From the NCBI GenBank assembly GCA_016709965.1, contig JADJLT010000004.1, positions 62,001-126,000 on the forward strand: 64,000 bases of DNA, written 5' to 3'. The stretch comes from Betaproteobacteria bacterium. GTDB taxonomy: Bacteria > Pseudomonadota > Gammaproteobacteria > Burkholderiales > Rhodocyclaceae. Made by a program: the position numbers and the translations under genes. A model generated the notes under the pieces. The model saw only the letters and a list, made by a program, of their open reading frames with translations. It searched no databases and was not told the DNA's origin. This document shows positions 35,062 to 44,782 of this stretch, piece after piece. Positions within the stretch are counted from its first letter, which is position 1, and the number at the start of each line of letters is the position of its first letter.

Positions 35062-35250
35062 TTAGTAGCGATTCGGGTTGTTCGGGCGTCTGTCGTCACG
35101 GTCCTGAACACCATCGCGATCATGATCGCGATGCGAAGCACCATCACGATCGCCACGGTGTACTCCGCCGTTCCTGTTGGGGCCATCATAGACATAGCAA
35201 CCGGACAGGAGGCTGCTGACAGCAAGCATCAATACGAGTAGTTTTTTCAT
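35062..35250 (-). CDS. small lipoprotein with Asp/Arg-rich tail
   Basis: The 62-residue protein has a signal with lipobox LSGC (Cys at 18) and a hydrophilic tail of DRD/HRDHDRDG units, possibly cation-binding. It ends 3 bp before the gapN start, so it may lead that operon. Function unknown. Confidence 0.72.
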   Translation of the reverse strand: MKKLLVLMLAVSSLLSGCYVYDGPNRNGGVHRGDRDGASHRDHDRDGVQDRDDRRPNNPNRY

Positions 35251-35468
35251 GATTTTTCCTGACTAGGGTTTGAGTGTTAAGGACATCGTGATTTGGGTCT
35301 TCAGCTACTTTGATACTGGACATTCGTCCTTGGTGAAATGGGTAATCGAATTGAAGTAAATGGTGGTGATCGCGATTACTCCGTCGATCATTTCCAGGCC
35401 AGCGGTGGCCGTGGCCTTCCGCCAAGTGCTCGATACAATGTGTTTTATGGTGATTCCTTGAGGGCCAT

Positions 35469-35921
35469 TCAATTGGCGATGCGCATCGGCTTGCCCGGCA
35501 ATTGCGCCCGAATTTCGCCCTTCGGGTAGGCCTGGCTATGTACGTTGACGTACAAATTGCCGACCAGGTACCGGGCGTACTGGGCCTTGGTGAGTTTCGC
35601 GTTGGCGGGTACGGTGAAAACCTTGTCGCCTGTCTTGATCAGGGTGATGACTATCGGTCCATTGACCCCCGCGGCAGCCTCGTGAATATGTGCCATCGTC
35701 GGCTCCATGCCGGAAACGTCGATGCTGCCGCTGATCGAACGATCCGGCTCAATATCGATGTTCACCAAACCTGTTGCCATGGTGTTGACGGAAGGCACTT
35801 CAAATAGGCCGGTCAGGGACGTCGAGATCACCGAATCGGCATGGAGACTGGCACTAGCCAGCAGCATAGCTAGCGACAAGAGGGGCCTGAGCAGGCGGGT
35901 GGGCAGTGATAGCGCAGTCAT
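35469..35921 (-). CDS. exported CHRD-domain protein
   Basis: The 150-residue protein has a signal peptide (cleavage near LHADS). One CHRD domain follows: TGLFEVPSVNTMATG, AHIHEAAAGVNGPIVITL and YVNVHSQAYPKGEIRAQL. CHRD domains occur in chordin and many bacterial secreted proteins; their biochemical role is unsettled. It is transcribed away from the cbpA region. Confidence 0.87.
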   Translation of the reverse strand: MTALSLPTRLLRPLLSLAMLLASASLHADSVISTSLTGLFEVPSVNTMATGLVNIDIEPDRSISGSIDVSGMEPTMAHIHEAAAGVNGPIVITLIKTGDKVFTVPANAKLTKAQYARYLVGNLYVNVHSQAYPKGEIRAQLPGKPMRIAN

Positions 35922-36296
35922 TTGAATTCACCTTCGGGAGTGATTCGGAGTGTGGATGGTGCGCCGGTACGGCAGGTGTTTCTGTCTGCCAACACACACA
36001 GGCTGAATTTCCCGGTGTCTATGTGGGCTGGCGCACGGAATTCCTTGTTCCTGGCATGCATAGTCATGGCGACTGCACTTGGCTGGTCAGCCATTGGAGA
36101 GCGCAAATGAATCACGAAATTGAACGAAATCCCGGCACTTTTCATCCCGCCAGTCCATCCGGTCGTCATTGCCGAACATCGATTTTCCCAATGGTGAATG
36201 ACGGGTTCGATGCCTGCCTTGAAGCGTTGATGTTTGTGCCTGCTGAAGCAATGTCGGCAGACATCGATACCTCAGCGTTCTGAGCAAGGAAATCCG
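35922..36296 (+). promoter_or_regulatory. long leader region of the cbpA operon with two operator-like motifs
   Basis: This 375 bp gap separates the CHRD gene from cbpA. It holds motif K at 35981-36001 (TCTGTCTGCCAACACACACA) and motif J at 36018-36039 (TATGTGGGCTGGCGCACGGA), and near its end a possible 58-codon ORF. Motif K is weak; J has the better core. Confidence 0.45.
36107..36283 (+). CDS. possible 58-residue ORF upstream of cbpA
   Basis: An ATG behind TTGGAGAGCGCAA opens a short soluble frame ending 13 bp before the cbpA start. No motif is recognisable. The frame is open further upstream without a start of its own. Support is limited to the ribosome site and position. Confidence 0.3.
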   Translation: MNHEIERNPGTFHPASPSGRHCRTSIFPMVNDGFDACLEALMFVPAEAMSADIDTSAF

Positions 36297-37244
36297 ATGG
36301 AGTTCAAGGACTACTACAAGATCATGGGGGTGGCACGCGACGCGACCCAGGACGAGATCAAGCGCGCCTATCGCCAGCTAGCTCGCAAATTCCATCCGGA
36401 TGTCAGCAAGGATCCCGATGCCGAGGTGCGCTTCAAGGAACTCGGCGAGGCCTATGCCGTACTCAAGGATATTGAGAAACGGGCTGCCTACGATCAATTG
36501 GGTGCCAACTGGAAGGCTGGTCAGGATTTCCGTCCGCCGCCTGACTGGAATGCCGGCTTCGAGTATTCCGGCGATGGCTCACCGGGAGGCGATGCGGCTG
36601 ATTTCAGCGATTTCTTCGAATCGCTCTATGGCCGTGGTTTTGCCGGGGGGCAGCGAACCCATCAGGATTTCCATGCGCGAGGTGAGGACAGGCATGCCAA
36701 GGTTGTAATTGACCTGGAGGATGCCTACAACGGCGCTACTCGAGTGATCACGCTGCGCACCCCGGAGGCGGGTGCCAACGGTCGGGTGTCGATGCGCTCG
36801 CACCAGCTGAATGTGACCATTCCGCGCGGCGTCCGCGCCGGGCAGCATATCCGGCTGGCCGGGCAGGGCGCACCGGGCATCGGTCAGGGCAAGGCGGGCG
36901 ATCTCTATCTGGAAGTGGCTTTCAATCCCCATGCTCATTTCCGCGTCGAGCAGCGCGATGTCTTTCTCGACCTGCCGCTGGCACCTTGGGAAGCGGCCTT
37001 GGGGGCAACGGTCAGTGTCCCGACGCCGAATGCTACGGTCGACCTGAAAATTCCGCCAAATTCGAAATCCGGCGGCAAGCTGCGGCTCAAGGGCAGGGGC
37101 ATTCCGGGCAGCACGCCGGGCGATTTCTACGTGGTTCTGCAGGTGGTGCTGCCGAAAGCCGAGAGTGATGCCGACCAGGCTCTGTACGCCAGCATGGCCG
37201 AGCAGTTCAAATCCTTTAACCCGCGATCCGGACTGGGAGCGTAA
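36297..37244 (+). CDS. cbpA: DnaJ-family co-chaperone CbpA
   Basis: The 315-residue protein has an N-terminal J domain with HPD at about residues 34-36 and no zinc-finger domain. Two C-terminal substrate-binding subdomains follow (VTIPRGVRAGQHIRLAGQG near 175, LKIPPNSKSGGKLRLKGRG near 247). CbpA works with DnaK and binds curved DNA. cbpM follows after 2 bp. Part of a repeat-like sequence lies in frame at 37028. Confidence 0.94.
   Translation: MEFKDYYKIMGVARDATQDEIKRAYRQLARKFHPDVSKDPDAEVRFKELGEAYAVLKDIEKRAAYDQLGANWKAGQDFRPPPDWNAGFEYSGDGSPGGDAADFSDFFESLYGRGFAGGQRTHQDFHARGEDRHAKVVIDLEDAYNGATRVITLRTPEAGANGRVSMRSHQLNVTIPRGVRAGQHIRLAGQGAPGIGQGKAGDLYLEVAFNPHAHFRVEQRDVFLDLPLAPWEAALGATVSVPTPNATVDLKIPPNSKSGGKLRLKGRGIPGSTPGDFYVVLQVVLPKAESDADQALYASMAEQFKSFNPRSGLGA
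37028..37070 (-). repeat. repeat-like sequence within cbpA
   Basis: Minus-strand reading has AATTTGGCGGAATTTT then CAGGTCGACCGTAGCATTC. It encodes a conserved part of the J-protein C-terminal domain, so the resemblance may be partly chance. Confidence 0.4.
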
Positions 37245-37246
37245 GC

Positions 37247-37567
37247 ATGGACAACGACAAGATGCTGCCGCAAGCAAGCGCGATCATTCTTGAAGAGCAA
37301 ACCAACCTGACCATCAGTGAAGTCTGTCAGGCCTGCGCCGTGCGCGTCGAAACTATCCTTGAGCTGGTCGACGAGGGCGTTTTGTTACCCATCGGCCGTG
37401 AACCGCATCGCTGGCGCTTCACGGGCACCCACCTCAGGCGGGCGACGGTGGCCATCCGGCTGCAGCGCGATCTCGGTGTCAATCTGGCCGGCGCCGCGCT
37501 GGCCATGCAGTTACTGGACGAACTTGAAGCACTGCACGTCCGGCTGCGCAAAGTCGGCGTCCAATAA
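37247..37567 (+). CDS. cbpM: chaperone modulator CbpM
   Basis: The 106-residue MerR-like protein (LTISEVCQACAVRVETILELVDEGVL, then HLRRATVAIRLQRDLGVNLAG) matches CbpM, which binds the CbpA J domain and blocks its activity. Gene order and spacing to cbpA are canonical. The phosphoketolase gene follows 20 bp later, an uncommon pairing. Confidence 0.92.
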   Translation: MDNDKMLPQASAIILEEQTNLTISEVCQACAVRVETILELVDEGVLLPIGREPHRWRFTGTHLRRATVAIRLQRDLGVNLAGAALAMQLLDELEALHVRLRKVGVQ

Positions 37568-37587
37568 CACCAATCAAGGATAAATAA

Positions 37588-39954
37588 ATGCTCACAACTC
37601 ATACGCCGCTGGCTGCTGACGAACTAGACCTGATGAACGCCTGGTGGCGCGCCGCCAACTACCTGTCAGTTGGACAAATCTACTTGCTCGATAACCCTCT
37701 GCTCAAGCTGCCGCTGACCCTGGCGCATATTAAGCCCCGCCTGCTGGGGCACTGGGGAACGACACCTGGCCTGAACTTCATTTACGTGCACATGAACCGG
37801 GCGATCAAGCAGCATGACCTGAACATGATCTTTATCGCCGGCCCCGGCCACGGCGGCCCGGCGGTCGTCGCCAATACCTATCTGGAAGGCAGCTATAGCG
37901 AGTTCTACCTGCATATTTCGCAGGATGAGGAGGGCATGCGCCGTCTGTTCCGCCAATTCTCCTTCCCTGGCGGCATTCCAAGTCACGCCTCGCCGGATAC
38001 GCCGGGATCGATCCACGAAGGCGGCGAATTGGGCTACGCGCTGTTCCATGCCTACGGTGCGGTGTTCGACAACCCGCATCTGATTACCTGCTGCGTCGTT
38101 GGCGACGGCGAGGCGGAAACCGGGCCGTTGGCGACTTCCTGGCACTCCAACAAATTCCTCAATCCGCAGACCGATGGCGCGGTGCTGCCCATCCTGCACC
38201 TTAACGGCTACAAGATCGCCAACCCGACCATCCTGGCCCGGATCAGTCACAGCGAGCTGGAATGTCTGTTCGTTGGCTACGGCTACCAGCCAATCTTTGT
38301 CGAAGGTGACGACCCGGAAACCATGCATCAATTGATGGCAGCCGCGGTCGATACGGCCATGGCCAGCATTTCGGCAATTCAGCGCAAGGCACGCGAAGGC
38401 GGCGACATGACCCGCCCGCGCTGGCCGATGATCATTTTGCGTTCGCTCAAAGGATGGACCGGGCCGAAAATGGTCGATGGCAAGAAAAGTGAAGGCTCCT
38501 GGCGCTCGCATCAGGTGCCGTTCAGCGACATGGACAAGCCGGAACACGTCGCATTGCTGGCTGAATGGATGGCGTCCTACAAACCATCCGAGCTGTTCGA
38601 CAACAATGGCCACCTGAATGCGGATATCTCTGCCTTGGCGCCAGTCGGTGAGCGACGCATGGGTGCCAATCCGTACGCCAACGGTGGCACCTTGCTGCGC
38701 GAGCTACGCCTGCCCAATTTCCGGGACTACGCTGTTGCGGTACCGACGCCGGGCGGCTCCGTGGGCGAGGCAACGCGCACCATGGGCGTCTTCCTGCGCG
38801 ACGTGATGCGCCATAATCCCGATAATTTCCGCGTCTTCGGGCCGGATGAAACGGCTTCCAACCGACTCGGCGCCTTGTTCGAAGTTACCGACCGAACCTG
38901 GATGGCTGAGCATCTGGCTGATGACGATCATCTGGCTCCCGATGGCCGGGTGATGGAGATTCTTTCCGAGCACGCCTGTCAGGGGTGGCTCGAAGGCTAC
39001 CTGTTGACGGGAAGACATGGCCTGTTTTCCTGTTACGAAGCCTTCATTCACATCATCGATTCGATGTTCAACCAGCACGCCAAGTGGCTAAAAGTTTGCA
39101 GCGAAATTCCCTGGCGGCGGCCGATCGCCTCGCTCAACATCCTGCTAACGTCACACGTCTGGCGGCAGGACCACAATGGCTTTTCGCATCAGGACCCGGG
39201 ATTCATCGACCATGTGGTCAACAAGAAGGCGGACGTCATTCGGGTCTATCTCCCGCCTGACGCCAACACGCTGCTCTATGTCACCGACCAGTGCCTGAAG
39301 AGCCGCAATCTGGTCAATGTCATCGTTGCCGGCAAGCAGCCGGACTGGCAGTGGCTGGACATGGAAGCGGCGATCAACCACGCCAGCGCCGGCATCGGCC
39401 TGTGGGAATGGGCTTGTAACGACCAGCCGGGAGAGCCAGACATCGTGCTGGCGTCGGCCGGCGATGTGCCGACATTAGAAGTGTTGGCGGCCGTTGCCAT
39501 CCTGCATCAATTAGTACCGGAACTGAAAATCCGCTACATCAATGTCGTCGACCTGATGACCCTGCAGCCGAAGGAAGAGCACCCGCATGGCCTGTCCAGC
39601 GATGAGTTCGACTCGCTGTTCACCACCGACAAACCGATCATCTTCGCCTACCACGGTTATCCATGGCTGATTCACCGGCTGACCTACCGGCGTACCAACA
39701 CCAACCTTCACGCCCGTGGCTACAAGGAGGAGGGTACGACGACGACGCCTTTCGACATGGTCGTACTCAATGAACTTGACCGTTTCCATCTGGTCATGGA
39801 CGTTGCAAAACGCGTACCGAAACTACATGCCCAGTCAGCGCACATCAAACAGGCGATGCGCGACAAACTCAATCAGCACGCGCAATACATCCTTGAGTAC
39901 GGCGAAGACATGCCGGAAATCCTCAATTGGCAGTGGCCGGGGGCAAAATCATGA
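37588..39954 (+). CDS. xfp: D-xylulose 5-phosphate/fructose 6-phosphate phosphoketolase
   Basis: The 788-residue thiamine-diphosphate enzyme splits xylulose-5-phosphate (and often fructose-6-phosphate) into acetyl-phosphate plus glyceraldehyde-3-phosphate (or erythrose-4-phosphate). Family blocks include [49 protein letters not shown] and the ThDP segment [13 protein letters not shown]. Length is standard. Its TGA overlaps the tal start, so the two are coupled. Confidence 0.96.
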   Translation: MLTTHTPLAADELDLMNAWWRAANYLSVGQIYLLDNPLLKLPLTLAHIKPRLLGHWGTTPGLNFIYVHMNRAIKQHDLNMIFIAGPGHGGPAVVANTYLEGSYSEFYLHISQDEEGMRRLFRQFSFPGGIPSHASPDTPGSIHEGGELGYALFHAYGAVFDNPHLITCCVVGDGEAETGPLATSWHSNKFLNPQTDGAVLPILHLNGYKIANPTILARISHSELECLFVGYGYQPIFVEGDDPETMHQLMAAAVDTAMASISAIQRKAREGGDMTRPRWPMIILRSLKGWTGPKMVDGKKSEGSWRSHQVPFSDMDKPEHVALLAEWMASYKPSELFDNNGHLNADISALAPVGERRMGANPYANGGTLLRELRLPNFRDYAVAVPTPGGSVGEATRTMGVFLRDVMRHNPDNFRVFGPDETASNRLGALFEVTDRTWMAEHLADDDHLAPDGRVMEILSEHACQGWLEGYLLTGRHGLFSCYEAFIHIIDSMFNQHAKWLKVCSEIPWRRPIASLNILLTSHVWRQDHNGFSHQDPGFIDHVVNKKADVIRVYLPPDANTLLYVTDQCLKSRNLVNVIVAGKQPDWQWLDMEAAINHASAGIGLWEWACNDQPGEPDIVLASAGDVPTLEVLAAVAILHQLVPELKIRYINVVDLMTLQPKEEHPHGLSSDEFDSLFTTDKPIIFAYHGYPWLIHRLTYRRTNTNLHARGYKEEGTTTTPFDMVVLNELDRFHLVMDVAKRVPKLHAQSAHIKQAMRDKLNQHAQYILEYGEDMPEILNWQWPGAKS

Positions 39955-41066
39955 GCGAAAACCCGCTACTGGCGCTCAAGGCTATCGGCCAGCATGTCTG
40001 GCTCGACAATCTGTCGCGCACCTTGTTGCGCGAGGACGGCCTGCAGCGCCTGATCAAAGAAGATGGTGTTGGTGGCGTAACGTCAAATCCATCCATTTTT
40101 GAAAAAGCCATCGCCAACAGCCGCTATTACCGTGAAGACCTGGAGCACCTGCGTGGCCAGGGTCTGGATGCCGAGGCTTGTTACGAATCGTTGGTCATAG
40201 CCGACATTCAGGCCGCCTGCGCCATGTTGCGGCCAGCCTTTCAGGCCAGCCGTGGTGAATCGGGTTATGTCAGTCTCGAAGTGTCGCCGGAGCTTGCCAA
40301 CAATACGGCAGGCACTGTTGCCGCCGCACGGCGTTTGTATGGCCTGGTCGACCGCGACAACGTGCTGATCAAAGTCCCGGCGACACCTTCCGGAATTGAG
40401 GCTTTTTTCCGGTTGACCGTAGAAGGTCTGTCGGTGAACGTCACTCTCATCTTCTCACTCGCTCAATATGAAGCTGTAGTACAGGCATACCTGCGTGGCG
40501 CGCTGGGCTGGCTGGAAAGCGGAGGCCGAGCGCGGCACTTGCGTTCGGTCGCCAGCGTTTTTCTCAGCCGCGTTGATAGCGTCGTTGATGAACGGCTGAA
40601 TACGCTCGGTACCCCGCATGCCGCCCGCCTCATGGGTCGATCCGGTGTTGCCCTGGCCAAATGCTGCCACGGGCGTTACAGGGAAATTTTTCATGGGCAG
40701 GACTTTGCCTTGCTCCGGTTGGCTGGCATTCGGCCTCAGACACCCCTGTGGGCCAGCACCGGCACCAAGAACAGGGCATACAGCGATGTGCTTTACGTCG
40801 AGTCGTTGATTGGTCCGGAAAGCATCAATACGCTTCCCGAGTCAACGCTGGCGGCCTTCCGCAAGCATGGGCAGGCCGCCAATTGCCTGCAACACGGACT
40901 GGACGAAGCGCAAAACCACATCCGGGCATTGCTCGAACTCGGGATCGATCTGGGTGCTGTCGGCGAACGCCTGCAACTGGATGGTGTTCAGTCGTTTGCC
41001 GAGGCCTATCAAACGATATTGCTCAGCCTGCAGGCGCCGGAAGAACATGCCCGGGCGGAACACTGA
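39951..41066 (+). CDS. tal: transaldolase
   Basis: From the ATG at 39951, coupled to xfp (ATGA), the protein has 371 residues. The [20 protein letters not shown] and [13 protein letters not shown] blocks are those of the bacterial class with about 360-370 residues. The Schiff-base Lys is in NVLIKVPAT, and [12 protein letters not shown] follows. It transfers dihydroxyacetone between sugar phosphates. The sequence AFFRLTVEG, encoded by a dispersed-repeat core, replaces a normally helical, variable stretch. Confidence 0.93.
   Translation: MSENPLLALKAIGQHVWLDNLSRTLLREDGLQRLIKEDGVGGVTSNPSIFEKAIANSRYYREDLEHLRGQGLDAEACYESLVIADIQAACAMLRPAFQASRGESGYVSLEVSPELANNTAGTVAAARRLYGLVDRDNVLIKVPATPSGIEAFFRLTVEGLSVNVTLIFSLAQYEAVVQAYLRGALGWLESGGRARHLRSVASVFLSRVDSVVDERLNTLGTPHAARLMGRSGVALAKCCHGRYREIFHGQDFALLRLAGIRPQTPLWASTGTKNRAYSDVLYVESLIGPESINTLPESTLAAFRKHGQAANCLQHGLDEAQNHIRALLELGIDLGAVGERLQLDGVQSFAEAYQTILLSLQAPEEHARAEH
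40392..40426 (+). repeat. dispersed repeat core inside tal
   Basis: GGAATTGAGGC, then TTTTTTCCGGTTGACCGTAG, then AAGG. It is in frame in the transaldolase gene. The core is identical to that of the minus-strand intergenic copy over 12 bases and matches the consensus. Confidence 0.65.
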
Positions 41067-41223
41067 ATCCGGTACTCAACTTCGTCCCCGGCATTGTAAT
41101 TGCGCACAGTGCTTCAACCGTAGCAGGGCAATGCTTTGAAAGATGACGAAAATGTAATGCTGCAGTCAGCCTTATGTGGCTATCGGGAGCGCATGCTGAT
41201 CTCAGTCACCAAAGGAGTCGGAA

Positions 41224-41361
41224 ATGAAACGCTCTCTGAAAGCCTTCACTTTTTTGTCGCTTTTCTCCACCGCAGTCCGGGCGTCGGCATGGCGACCGGT
41301 GCAACGCCTTGATCTCGTCAGATCAATAAGGACTAAAGGAGAGATTGATGTACGGATATGA
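41224..41361 (+). CDS. possible 45-residue exported peptide or gene remnant
   Basis: An ATG behind AAAGGAGTCGGA opens a frame whose first 22 residues look like a signal peptide (FTFLSLFSTAVRASA). The rest is a short basic tail overlapping the next gene. The ribosome site and signal argue for a real gene; the short tail suggests the mature part was lost. Confidence 0.4.
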   Translation: MKRSLKAFTFLSLFSTAVRASAWRPVQRLDLVRSIRTKGEIDVRI

Positions 41362-41566
41362 GCACGGCGGTATGGCGTGGGGTTGGCCCGGCATGATCCT
41401 TATGTGGCTGATTCCAGTGCTGCTGATTGTCTTGGTCGTTCGCCTGTTGGCCGGAAAAAAGGGCGAGCCACCGGGCCGGGCGCGGCAGATTCTCGACGAA
41501 CGCTATGCCGCCGGAGAGATCGAACGTGAGGATTACCTCAAGCGAATTGAGGACTTGAAGCGCTAA
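41348..41566 (+). CDS. small SHOCT-domain membrane protein
   Basis: The 72-residue protein has one membrane helix (GMILMWLIPVLLIVLVVRLL). A C-terminal SHOCT motif follows (ARQILDERYAAGEIEREDYL), common in short oligomerising membrane proteins. An AAAGGAGAG ribosome site precedes it. It lies just before the copper ATPase gene; such pairs are frequent in metal-resistance regions. Confidence 0.83.
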   Translation: MYGYEHGGMAWGWPGMILMWLIPVLLIVLVVRLLAGKKGEPPGRARQILDERYAAGEIEREDYLKRIEDLKR

Positions 41567-41697
41567 GCCGCACTAGCACCGCCAAAGACAGTTGCAGAAT
41601 CGCCAGCAGCATGGCTATCTGGCCTGATGCCCAGCGGGTCCGAAGTTAATCCCGGCCGATGACCACCTTTCGGTTGTGCAAAGAAAGAGGTACCGCA

Positions 41698-44076
41698 ATG
41701 AATCATCCCGCCGATTCGACACCCGACCACGCCCAGCAGAATCTTCAGGCTGAAGGCCACAATCCCTCGCCTGCCGCCAGCGCCAAGGATCCGGTCTGCG
41801 GCATGTCGGTAACGCTCGGCATCGGCAAGCCTAGCCTCGAACATGGTGGCCAGACCTACCATTTCTGTTCGGCAAAATGTCATGACAAATTTCAGGCCGA
41901 CCCGGCGGCGTATCTGAGCGGTGAGTCAAAGAAAGAAGCTGCAGTGGCACCGAAAGGGACGAAATACACCTGTCCCATGCATCCCGAAATCGTCCGCGAC
42001 GCCCCCGGCGAATGCCCGAAATGCGGCATGGCGCTCGAACCGATGGGCGTGCCGGCGGACGATGCGGGGCCGAATCCGGAATTGGTCGATTTCAAACGGC
42101 GCTTCTGGATCGGCGCGGCGCTGACCGTGCCACTGATGGTGCTGGCCATGGGGCCGATGATCGGCCTGGGTTTCATCCGCCAGGCCTTGGGCGAGCAATG
42201 GGCGCAATGGCTTGAACTGGCGCTGAGTACGCCCGTGGTCTTGTGGGCCGGCTGGCCGTTTTTTGTGCGCGGCGTGAAATCAGTCGTCAATCACAGTCTC
42301 AACATGTTCACGCTGATCAGCATGGGGGTTGGCGCTTCCTATCTCTTCAGTATTGTCGCGGTATTCGCGCCGGGGCTTTTCCCGGATGGCTTCCGCGATG
42401 CCCAGGGTCATGTCGCCGTCTATTTCGAGGCCGGCGCGGCGATTATCGTTCTGGTGCTGCTCGGCCAGGTCATGGAACTCGGCGCCCGCGAGCGGACCGG
42501 CTCGGCGATTCGGGCACTGCTCGATCTGGCGGCCAAGACCGCGCGAGTGATCCGGTCCGATGGCCGCGAGGAAGATGTCCCGCTCGACGAGGTGGTGGTC
42601 GGCGACCACCTGCGTGTACGGCCCGGCGACAAGATCCCGGTCGATGGCGTGGTGCTCGAAGGGCACTCGTCGGTCGATGAATCGATGATCTCCGGCGAAC
42701 CGGTGCCGGTCGAGAAAAGCGTCAAGGACAAGGTGACCGGCGCCACCATCAACGGTACTGGCTCCTTCGTCATCGAAGCACAGCGGGTCGGCGCTGACAC
42801 CGTGTTGAGCCAGATCGTCGACATGGTGGCCAATGCCCAGCGCTCGCGGGCACCGATCCAGAATGTCGCCGACTCGGTGGCCGGCATTTTTGTGCCGGCG
42901 GTCATCGCGGTCGCCATTCTCGCCTTCATCGCCTGGTCGATCTGGGGGCCGGCGCCGGCCATGGCTTACGCGTTGGTTTCTGCCGTTTCAGTGCTGATTA
43001 TTGCCTGCCCCTGCGCGCTCGGACTGGCGACGCCGATGTCGATCATGACGGCCACCGGGCGTGGTGCCCAGGCCGGCGTTTTAATCAAGAATGCAGGGGC
43101 GCTCGAGGCCTTTGCGACGGTCGACACGCTGATTATCGATAAAACCGGCACGCTGACGGTTGGCAAACCGAAGCTGGTTGCCGTGCTGTCGGCCGACGGC
43201 CACGACGAAAACGAAGTTTTGCGCCTCGCCGCCAGCCTGGAACGCGGCTCGGAACACCCGCTGGCAGAAGCAATCGTTGCCGGGGCCGAAGAGCGTGGCG
43301 TCGAACTGGCCGATGCAGAGGATTTTGAGGCGCTCACCGGCAAGGGTGTCAAGGGCAAGGTCGACGGCAAGGAAGTCGCGCTCGGCAACGCCAAAATGCT
43401 GGCCGAACTAGGAAAAAAAGGAGGGGAGTTCGTGGCGATGGCCGACCAGCGGCGAGATCAGGGCGAGACCGTCATGTTCGTCCTCGTCGGCGGTGAAATC
43501 GCCGGTTTGCTCAGCGTCGCCGACCCGGTCAAGGAAGGCACGCCGGCGGCGCTCAAGGCGCTGCATGCGGAAGGTCTGAAAATCATCATGGCGACCGGCG
43601 ACAACGAACGAACAGCCCGTGCCGTAGCCGGGCCGCTCGGTATCGACGAAATCCGCGCCGGGGTACTGCCGGCCGAGAAGGCACAACTCATCAAGGAACT
43701 GCAAGCCAAGGGACACAAGGTGGCGATGGCCGGCGACGGCGTCAATGATGCCCCGGCATTGGCCTAGGCCGATGTCGGTATCGCCATGGGCACCGGCGCC
43801 GATGTGGCCATCGAGAGTGCCGGTTTCACGCTGGTCAAGGGTGACCTGAACGGTATCGTCAGAGCGCGCCGCTTGTCGCAAGCGACCATGCGCAACATCC
43901 GCCAGAACCTGTTCTTTGCGCTGATCTACAACGGGGTCGGCGTGCCCATCGCCGCCGGCGTGCTCTACCCGTTCTTCGGCATGCTGATCTCACCGATGTT
44001 CGCAGCCGCCGCAATGAGCCTTTCGTCGATCTCGGTCATCACCAATGCACTTCGCTTGCGCCGGATTGAGATTTAA
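41698..44076 (+). pseudogene. copper-type P1B ATPase interrupted by an in-frame TAG
   Basis: From the ATG at 41698 the protein has an N-terminal YHS-like metal site ([11 protein letters not shown]), a heavy-metal-binding HMBD motif ([21 protein letters not shown]), then the P1B core: CPC in [23 protein letters not shown] and [15 protein letters not shown] at 43765-43767 stops it there. The same frame resumes with [19 protein letters not shown] and the last two membrane helices to 44076. One C-to-T change (CAG to TAG) could explain this. Restored length would be 792 residues. Without the last helices export is unlikely. Confidence 0.85.
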
Positions 44077-44146
44077 GGGTTCGAGCGCAATTCAGTGAGG
44101 AACAGGGTGAGCGGATTGGCGCAAGATAACCGACCCGGGCTGAGCG

Positions 44147-44190
44147 AATGCTACGGTCAACCGAAAAAAACGGCCAAAATTGAAATTTTC
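44147..44190 (-). repeat. dispersed repeat copy
   Basis: On the minus strand: GAAAATTTCAATTTTGGCCG, a T-run, then CGGTTGACCGTAGCATTCG. It lies 70 bp after the copper ATPase and is in opposite orientation to the copies at 3220-6590. Confidence 0.85.
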
Positions 44191-44484
44191 GTGATCCGCC
44201 ATTTTCAATCAAAAAAGACAGACGAATGGCTCAGTTGTGGCCGACAAAAACAGACTTCCGAACTGATTGCGGTTCAGTGACAGGTATCCGAATGGCGTTG
44301 TTACTGAGAGCGTCTTCCCAAGAACACCACGTCGACCGCAGTGCCTAACTGCAGCACAGGTAAATCGTGAAGAATTTTGATTACTCTCCCGATTGAAAAT
44401 ACGGTTTGAATATTAACGGGAGGTCGCTTTTGCCCGAGCTAACTACTGATTTCTCATGTTGACCCAATAGCGATCAAATATTTT
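44191..44484. other. gap without recognisable genes
   Basis: These 294 bases are AT-richer than average and carry no convincing gene, terminator or operator motif. A partial CGTCGACCGCAGTGC match to the dispersed repeat occurs near 44330. Confidence 0.5.
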
Positions 44485-44754
44485 CTAACCAATGAAACTT
44501 GAACATGGGGCTGGCGATTGACTTGACGACCTGCGTTTTAGCAGCGCACTTGCTACAGCGCCTCCCATGAGAAGCAACAGCGTATTCGGTTCGGGTACAT
44601 CGTTGTTCGGGTCCGTGTTTCTTTCCAGGGCATAAAGTCCCAAACGAACAGAACCCTCACCTAGCATGACGTTATATCCACCGCCTGAAATCAACTGCTT
44701 GTAACTATCCTTCAATGGTTCTATGTCGCTTGGCCCCAGTACCCAAATAGGCAA
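44485..44754 (-). pseudogene. C-terminal fragment of a PEP-CTERM protein
   Basis: The 89-codon frame ends with VPEPNTLLLLMGGAVASALL and a basic KRR tail, the PEP-CTERM sorting signal. It has no signal peptide, and a stop lies just upstream of the TTG at 44754. PEP-CTERM proteins need a signal peptide for exosortase sorting, so this is a truncated copy. No exosortase genes are in the window. Confidence 0.6.
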
Positions 44755-44782
44755 AGCGCCCCAAAATCATCGATTCATGGCG

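Noticed and set aside
41173..41195. Further copy of the palindromic motif upstream of the SHOCT gene
   Set aside because: Only the left-hand TATGTGGCT part matches; the right arm is absent.
43765..43767. TAG in the copper ATPase as a recoded pyrrolysine or readthrough site
   Set aside because: No downstream structure or pyrrolysine context was seen, and the position is normally an ordinary Gln or Lys, so a nonsense change or error is simpler.
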